A stretch of DNA of 64,000 nt from Coniella vitis (Eukaryota; Ascomycota; Sordariomycetes; Diaporthales; Schizoparmaceae): the NCBI GenBank assembly GCA_011317545.1, contig WUJK01000003.1, forward strand, positions 2,232,001-2,296,000. The letters run 5' to 3'. The notes beneath the pieces were generated by a model. It was not told the origin of the DNA. It made no database searches and saw nothing but the letters and a program-made list of their open reading frames with translations. Both the position numbers and the translations under genes were made by a program. Every line of letters starts with the position of its first letter. The first letter of the stretch is position 1. Shown here one piece after another: positions 56,444-64,000 of the stretch.

Positions 56444-59400
56444 CTACCACTTCTGCTGTGGCCTCTTCGTGGTCGCACTGCGCCGAATACTCTCCACCCA
56501 GATCGAGTCGTCCAGAATCGTGCTCATCTGGATCGGGCTCACGGCACTGTTACTCCTACTATTCCGGTTACTGTTGCGGTAACTCGTCCGCCTCGAACTA
56601 GCACCCGAGCCGGGCGTCTGCAGCTCAAAGCTAAACGCCGAGTGCGTCGACTGGTGGCCGTCAAAGCCTCCTAAGCCCCCGAAACCACCACCGCTGCCCA
56701 GCTGCAGCGACGGTGACGAAGGGCCCTCACCAGCACCGCCGCCACCACTGCCCGTGCGTGGCATGCTAAGCGGATGCGCATTGAAGCTGTCAAAATTGGT
56801 CTGCACCGTGAGATCTGCGCTGGTGCTCGAAAACTTCTTCTGGTGAGTGCTGCTGGTGCTGTCACGTACGGGCGAGAGGAAGGACGACAGAGATTGCATC
56901 AGCGATTCCGTGCCCGGTGTGATGGGGGACAATGTGGTTGATGAGTGGGCTGTGCCGGCCTTCTTAGCGCGGTCTTCCTCGTCGTCGACGAGAATGTCTG
57001 GCAAGTCAAGCTGTGGAACGGCCGTCATACGTGCGCTCCTCTTGAGAGCCATATGGCGCTTGAATTTGCGAGAATGGTACCTGAAACAAACAAAGTCTGT
57101 CAGTAATTCACTCAATGATGATACAGACTGCCTGAATCCAAGAAGGGAAACCTACAATGTGTCGAAGAAGCCGACAACGACGCGCCGGCGCACTTCTTCT
57201 TCTACGCGCTGCAGACGGGCTCGACGACGTAGAAACTCCTCAAGCCTTTGTTTTTCAAGTATTGTTAGCCTCATGTGCATGCGCAAATCCCCAAGACTTA
57301 TCCGCATCGACTTACCGAAGACTCTTGCTGTCGTTGATGATGTTGTAGTGAGCCAAGATCATGAGCACCGTCGTAAAAGAAATGCCCTTGTCAGGGTCGG
57401 CCGACACCATCACCTCCTCATAAAAGATATTGTACTTTCTGCGCCGCTCACGAACAGCGATCACATCAATCTCGTCCAGCCTCCGATTCAGACGGTCGAT
57501 GCTAATACCACCATATGCGCTTGTCGCCACCGTCGAAATAGATGCGTGCCGTGTTCCCGGAGCCTCGTTCCGGACGTCCTCCATGATCTGATGGACTGAG
57601 TTCTCATGCTGATAGATTCGCATCTCGAATACACCAGACAATTCGCCCAAAAGTCGAGGAAAGGCTTCCTTGCTGATGTAGCCTGTGCCACGGGGGTCCA
57701 CAGACCTCCAAGCTTCCTTGAAACGGCGCATCTCGTCACGGTCGACAGCCGCCGATCCGCTGTGGCGCTGGTACACGTACGAGAAACTTTCGAAGATCAG
57801 CGAAACGAACAGGTTGACAAAGATATACATGCTGACAATGTTCCACAAAATGAACAACACCCGAGCCCATTCGCTGCTTCCACAGTCGCTTGCGAAGAAC
57901 AGTTCAGAGTCGACACAGAGCGGCGGCTCGATAGCGGCAAAATCTTCCATGATCTGATTCCACCCTTCGCCCACGCTCATTCTGAACAAGAGCAGCAGGG
58001 CATTTGGCACCGTGCGGAAATTGACATTGTTGTCTTCGTTGCTACCAAACCGCGTCAAACTGAACGTCTGCGTCAGTGCAATAGCAAAGACAAGGAAGAA
58101 GACAAGCCACGTCGCCAACAAATTGCCAATAGTCGTCAAACTAGCAGCGGCTGTTTTGAAGAGCTGGTCCAAGGCGTCGTTGCGGGGAATGAGCAGGAAA
58201 ATAATGGTGACTAGGAAGAACTTGTGCAGCTGCGTATATGTGTCGACCGTGCGTTGCGCAAGAGAGAGGATCGTGGTTGCGAACGCGCCAAAGACCGCAA
58301 GGAGCGAATACATGTCCCACGAGCTTTTCCGGAAGCGAGGCCAGCCCAGGCCAAAGATGCGTACGCCGATGTTTGCCATGAATATAACCGTGAATACGAA
58401 AAAGATCGAGTCTCTGGTGTAAGTCCACCAAAGCGGCTCGCTGGCGTACTCGGCCAGCAAGAGGATCAAATGCAAAATCAACAAGACAGTAATCGCAGTA
58501 TGCCACTTGCCCCTCTTCTCAACTGCGCGTCTGTGACACCATTTCTTCCACCTCCTCTTACTCTCATCGTACGAGTTCTTTGATGGCGAGATCTGACGGA
58601 GCAGCTTCCGCAACTCGAGCCAGGACCGCTGCTCTGCCGTGAGGTAGGCGACGCCAGTCTGTTCTGTATAGTTGCGCATGAAGACGGAGATGAAGAGGTT
58701 AAGCACAAAGACCGTTCCCAACAAGTTGTAAATCACAAAGAAGACGGCATTACCCGTAGACGCCCCAAACTGAGGTTGCATGCCGATACCGGTGATGGCC
58801 TGGGCCGAGAAGGATACATCAACCCATCCCTCTTGACTCACAATTTGAAAGAGGATGAAGAGAGAAGAGGAGAAGTCGTCAAAGTTGTAGTAAGAGTTGT
58901 CAGCGACACGGGGCGCCAACACGTTCCAGTTGTAGGGAGTGCTGTTGTACTCGCCAAAGCAATCGTAGAGAAAATCGCCAGCATTCCCATCATTGCACGT
59001 CACCATCTTCCCTGCAAACAGGTTGAGGCCGTAGATGGCAAACGGGATAATCAAAGACAATGACACGAATGCGGCACTGATAATCTTCCACCATCCGACA
59101 ACAATGAGAGAGTGGAATGTGTCTCTAGCACTGTCACTCACGTTGAGTAGGCGCAAGGCTCGAAGAGCTTTGAAAGCACCAACTGCGCGAGACACTGCGC
59201 CGTCATTCTTGAAAAGTGTAATGACATTGATCCATAATGTAGTGAGCACGACGGCGTCAATGATACCCCAGGAGCTGCGAAAATACGCGTTGGGAGTCCA
59301 AAAGAAGCCGTCAGCAATGACCTTGATGAGGGCCTCGGCACTGAAGAGGATTGCAAAAGCCGCGTCCGTCCAGACGAACCAGTTCGCCACACTGAAATCA

Positions 59401-62400
59401 ACATTGTTAAAGTATTCTTTCTGGTAGAGCGGTGTGGTTATACAGGCTAGAATAACCATGGCGACAATAGCGGCATAGATGAAGGCTGAGAATGAATACC
59501 ACAGCGTCTTGTTCGGCTCGACGCCGTCGAAGCGCTCATTGCCTCTTCCGGGGCCGACCATCCTCTGACAGAGGCGTCTGATCGGATTCCGGGGCGTAAA
59601 AATGTACAAAGCATTGTTATATGTCGGATGCCGAGCCAAGTATGCCCGCTGCGCTTTGCGTCGCTCTGCGCTAGCCGACACGGCTTGTTGGGCCATCTGT
59701 CGCGGATCGAGAGCCTCATTTTGCGATTCAAAGCGAATATTGGAGTAAAAAGGGTTCGGATCTTTGCTAGTAAAAGTAGCCATAATTTTACCCCAAATTG
59801 TCGACATGATGCCCGGCTTCATAGCCCGGCCAGCAAAAGCGTCGTTTGGATCTTGTGCCGCAAGACCTACAGTAGCCAGATTCTCCTGGGTTGCTTCTGG
59901 TCTCTCGTCGAGAAAGTCGCGGACCACTGCTTCTTTGAGCAGCATCTCCATCATAGCTGGACCATAGTCCAAGGGGTCCTTCTTCCTGCGAGTTCTGCCG
60001 AGAGAGAAGATTGTGGAGAGAGCGAGATTGCTAGAATTTGCCCCAAGCTCCTTCCTCTGCAGGAACGCCTTGACTTGTTCCAATCGCTTTACGTCTTCGC
60101 TGACATCGAAGTTTTCTTGGATGACAGCAATGAACATATTGACAAGAATGAAGAAGGCGAGGATGAACCAGCTGATCAGGAAAATGGCGCCAATCCAAGA
60201 CGTCTCGTAAATGGTTGTAAAGGCCGTGACGGTGTACAAAAGGTCTGTCCAGTTCTCGGTTGACATGATCTGATACATGCCCAAGAAGGAATTCCATATC
60301 GTGTTGAAGGATATGTTGATATTGTTTCCGCTGCTGTCGTAGAGCGGTACTTGGCCTCGGAAGAGTTGCGAAGCAAATATGGACATGAGAAGCGTAATCA
60401 AGAAGACAAAGAGCATCAGATTGCTAATACCGGTGGCATCACCCAGCACTAGTTTGATCAGCTTTGCTGTCATTGGTACTGCCAAAACAACGCGGTATGC
60501 TCTGAGGATTTGAAATGCTGTCAACCACGCATATGCCTCTGTCGAGTTCTGAATCGGGGGCAGCAAAATGATGGTTGTGATGATAGCGATACCGAGGTCC
60601 ACAACATTCCGTTTGTTTCGGCGGAAATTCTGGGGGTCGGCCAACACTCGGATGATGATTTCAATATCGAGCAGAATCGTGACGACGATTTCCACAGCAT
60701 TGATGATCATGGGGACAGGTGGTTCCATGGTGGCGCTTTTGCTAGCTTGAGAGATGAGGTCTACTGTGATGCAGAAGATCCAAAAGAATGTCGTCTTGTT
60801 GTAGAGCCTCTGCAAAGACGTGATCTTGGTCGGCGCCTTCGCTTCAGGGTCTTCTACCGTATGGTCATCAGCATCCGTGAATGCACTTGCCTTGCTTTCT
60901 TCGCGGATGACCTGAAATGACGACGTGATGACGGCGATGAGTAGGTTGATCATCCACAACATCATGATCATAATACCGGCACCGAAGAACAGAGCCGCCG
61001 GTGTGTAGTCAGAGTTGATGGTGTAGTACATGAGGTCGGAGTATGTGTTCGCACTCATGACAACAAAGACTAGCTCCAGCGAGTGGAGGATGTCGTCGAA
61101 ATGGACGGTATCGTTGTATGGGTTCTCTCGTTGCAGACAAAGTGTGCCTTTGGGGCATATGTAGCCCTTGGCGTTTTGTGTGCCCTGCGTGAAGTCCTGG
61201 AGATGCTCATACTCCTTGGCAATCAGCCAAGGCTCCTCTTGGCCGGTGGTCTCGTTTAAATACCCGCCGCAAAACTGCATGTCCTGAATGTAGGACGCGG
61301 AGGCATTGTATGGGTCGCTAGGGTCGAGCCACACGCACTGCCGACTAAAACTGGACTTGAAGCTCTGGACACCGATAATGGCAAAGACAACCCAGAAAAA
61401 GCCAATCAAAAACGAGACTCGCAGAAGCAACGGCGCTGCCTTCTTGAGACTGCGCAAAATGACCTATTTACTCAGGTCTTAGCAACAACACTGATCGCAT
61501 CACAAGAGCAAGCAGACTCACAGCATTACCCTTTGTGAGGGCTAGAAGACGGAGGATTCGCAGACTGCTGAGCATCCTGAAGAGGTAGAGGTGATGAACC
61601 GCCTCGACGCCCGTTATACTGATCACAAAGAGGATCCAAAACGATACAACAGCCACAAAGTCCAGACGGTTGAAGCCATGCCGGAGAAAAGCTCTTCGTG
61701 CCAGTTGGTATCTTTGCTGTTCCTCCATGGTCTCGGGCAAGCGTTCACCGTGAAACCACGTGACAGATCTAGACAAAGTGGATGGACCATAATTCTCTTG
61801 TGGTGGCTTCTTGACCGATTTTTGCCGTTGCGGTGCAAAGGCGTCCCGATATTTCTCGGCGAGAGCGGCCTTGACGCCCCGCGCTCGGTCGATTGAGCTG
61901 TATTCGACCGCATTGAGGACGAAGCCAGACACAATGATCCTGGCAATGACCTCAAGTGTATAGATAATGAAGAGGACAAGCATGGCCCAGTCGATGTTGT
62001 CGGCCCCCCATTTCGCTAAATTGCCGTCGGGGTTCTGATCAAAGACGCTGGGTGCGGCTTCAACGCACAGCAGAACTGTCTGTAGCACTATGAGGATGAG
62101 AATGAATGGCTCTGTCCATGGCTGGACCAAAAAGTCACAAAGACGCAACCTGATCGGATTGTCGGGAGAAAATATGCCCAGAGTCTTGCCTTTTAGAGGG
62201 TTCGCGATGCGCCCCGGCATGCGCCCGGGCACGGGAGAGAGCGGGCCTGGGTTCGAGGGGAAAACGTACTCCGTCTGGCCCCTCTTTTCTGTGGGGCTCT
62301 GGGTGTTTTGATAGAGTTGTGAAGGGTATGAGGTGTCGACGTCGTGAGGGATCGGAGGCAGGGGCGCCCGCGGTGTATCAGCACTCGGCGAGCGGGAGCG

Positions 62401-63192
62401 CTGGCGTCGCTTTTGGCTTTCAAGGACCTCTGCTTCGCCACTGATATTCACCACACGCTGTGACATGGCGCGTACAATGGAACCCGCCTTCAACAGTGCG
62501 CCGGACGTGGAGGTTGATCGGGACCGCCGGCGGCCAATCCCTTGGGCGTCGTCAGCCGTCAAATTCCTCCCAAAGCTCCTGATTTTCTGGGACCCTGTTC
62601 CCCTCTCCAGATCAGCCCGAACATCCTGTTGAGAGACGGACCCCGTGTCGGAACGGATTGTCTGGAAGCTATCTCTGACCTGACCATCCTCATTGACACT
62701 GAGTCCGTCAATCGGCTGAGCGGTCGACGTCAGAGGCACACGATCCGAGTCTTGCGCATTCTGGTCCTCAAAATAGGATGTTCCTTCGTAAGCGCCGATC
62801 GGCGTGGTACCAATTTCCGACAGTGGGCGATCGTGAGGAGTGTTCCAGCCCGGTGGAATGGCGGTTTGGAAAGCGTTTGGGTCGATTGGCGATTCGGGGA
62901 CCAGCAAGCCAGCAGGTGTCTGTGGTGTCAAATGCTGTTGCTGCTGGTAAGGATTTTCATCCCAGTACGTCACTATGCCAGGTAGATTGGCTGCCATTTG
63001 CGCCGTTGTTGGCGATGGCTGTCCCCGACCCACGCTGCTAATCTGCGCGCCCACGGGGGCACGTTGCCCGCCGGACGCACCACTGCGTTCTTGTTCATCG
63101 TCTGGCGGCCGTTGAAGATCTTGCAGAGGTATTTGTCGTGGTGGACCGTCTCGGTCTCTTTGTGAGGGCGGAGAGTTGGATGGGTCAGCCAT
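56444..63192 (-). CDS. CCH1: Voltage-gated calcium channel alpha subunit Cch1
   Basis: High-affinity plasma-membrane Ca2+ channel that works with Mid1 in stress and mating responses. Exons are 63192-61522, 61463-57316, 57245-57156 and 57080-56444; 2181 residues. The first ~345 residues are disordered and Ser/Pro/Arg-rich. Four six-helix repeats follow (first begins NPIRLRLCDFLVQPW). Pore loops: I LELVFVVMSANTYSDLMYY, II FLGMYQIMSTENWTDLLYT, III LFILFQIVSQEGWVDVSFS, IV LLLLFRMSVGEGWNQIMED. The ring therefore reads Asn-Glu-Glu-Glu. The C-terminal tail has an EF-hand-like segment (FKEAWRSVDPRGTGYISKEA), then a charged helix (EEFLRRRARLQRVEEEVRRR) and a Ser/Gly-rich end. The start MADPSNSPPSQRDRDG is the first Met in the frame; the spliced junctions read LALTKGNA-VILRSLKK and FFDTL-YHSRKFKR, both in phase. 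Confidence 0.95.
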
Positions 63193-64000
63193 TGCGAAGG
63201 AAGCAGAGAGGTGCCGCGGCCGGCGAGGCTCAATATCAAGGGTCGGCTCGGTCGCTTGCTCGGTCGCTTGCTCGCTCGAGATGCGCCCTGAGCGCTCTCG
63301 GTCTGTGATAGGGCGTCGTCAGGGCTTGGACATGGCCCAAGGGACTAAACGAGCCCCAAGAGCGGGCGCTGCAGGGCGGCCTGTTGATCTCGTTCTGGGC
63401 CACAAGGTAAATGAGACGTTGGCGGGCGGGTAGCGATAGCGCTTGGAATTGCTTGGGGGAGGATGGGGACAGGCGCTTCCCGCGCTCGCAATATGTTCCT
63501 GCGTGGTACGGCAGCCGCGTGGCTGGTATGACAAGCTGGAGAGTCGACGCGAGGTTTTCGCTTTCGTATCGGTGCAATTATGGTGGAGGCTTCAGAGAGG
63601 TTGGAAAGTGCGGGAGTCAAAGGTGGTTTCGTTGATCGTTGGTCGTTGGTCGTTGGTCGGATCGTGATCGTGCTTGAAAGCGTGCGTGTTGTGTAGTTGA
63701 GTTGGTGTGGAGGGAGCGACTCCAAGCAACGCTTGCTGCTTACAATTTGGGGTCATGGGCTTCTTGCAACTGCACGGTGCAATTGACGAGGCTGATTCGG
63801 CCAAGAAGTCGAACAAGTAAGTACTTCTATAATAAAGAGTCTCGTCACACATGAAGAGATGGGCCTCCCCTTGCATGGCTGCTGAGTGGCAGAGCCAATG
63901 TGGCAGACGGGCATACGCGGCTGGGTTGGCCCAAACGTCAGGGACGCTCCCGTCGCACCGTGTAGCACCGGCACACAGCCCGTGTCGGAAACGTCCCTGA
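63193..64000. promoter_or_regulatory. CCH1 upstream region
   Basis: About 800 bp of 5' flank. Short tandem repeats: CGCTTGCTCGGT words near 63250-63280 and GTTGGTC words near 63637-63660. No coding sequence is supported; the window ends here. Confidence 0.45.

Overview
The window is nuclear DNA of a filamentous ascomycete (Pezizomycotina). Genes are split by short introns (about 40-180 nt, GTRNGT donors, YAG acceptors). The proteins include a Cch1-type calcium channel, Dnm1, Nup84, Mak21, SUMO, a B-type cyclin and secreted pectinases. A Dothideomycete-like plant-associated fungus would fit, but the class is only an inference. I saw no transposon, CRISPR array, rRNA or recognisable tRNA.

Left part (1-18.8 kb): a small conserved-looking protein rebuilt from four exons; MAK21/NOC1 (60S assembly); a mitochondrial-type prolyl-tRNA synthetase; NUP84; CMC4, a tiny twin-cysteine mitochondrial protein visible only after splicing; SUMO; and a three-LIM paxillin-like protein. 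Middle (18.8-39.7 kb): a 3-kb gene-free stretch, a monocarboxylate-type MFS permease with a 6-nt micro-exon, an unusual fused succinyl-CoA ligase-like protein (alpha subunit plus a cut-down beta subunit), a small membrane protein, COX19, DNM1, a divergent exopolygalacturonase/pectin methylesterase pair, and a PAP2 lipid phosphatase. Right part (39.7-64 kb): mitochondrial ribosomal protein uL2m, cyclin B with destruction signals, two weaker gene calls, a 99-residue serine-rich protein, a 4.7-kb gene-poor stretch, and the large CCH1 gene.

Shared themes: many products act in mitochondria (ProRS, CMC4, COX19, DNM1, uL2m, the SCS-like fusion), but they are scattered and I see no operon-like logic. 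The one clear functional module is the head-to-head pectinase pair, where polygalacturonase and pectin methylesterase would act on the same polymer from a shared ~0.55-kb promoter.

The most unusual unexplained signal is a 10-mer, TACATAGTAC (or GTACTATGTA). It occurs at least 13 times exactly, always between genes, where about 0.1 copies would be expected by chance.
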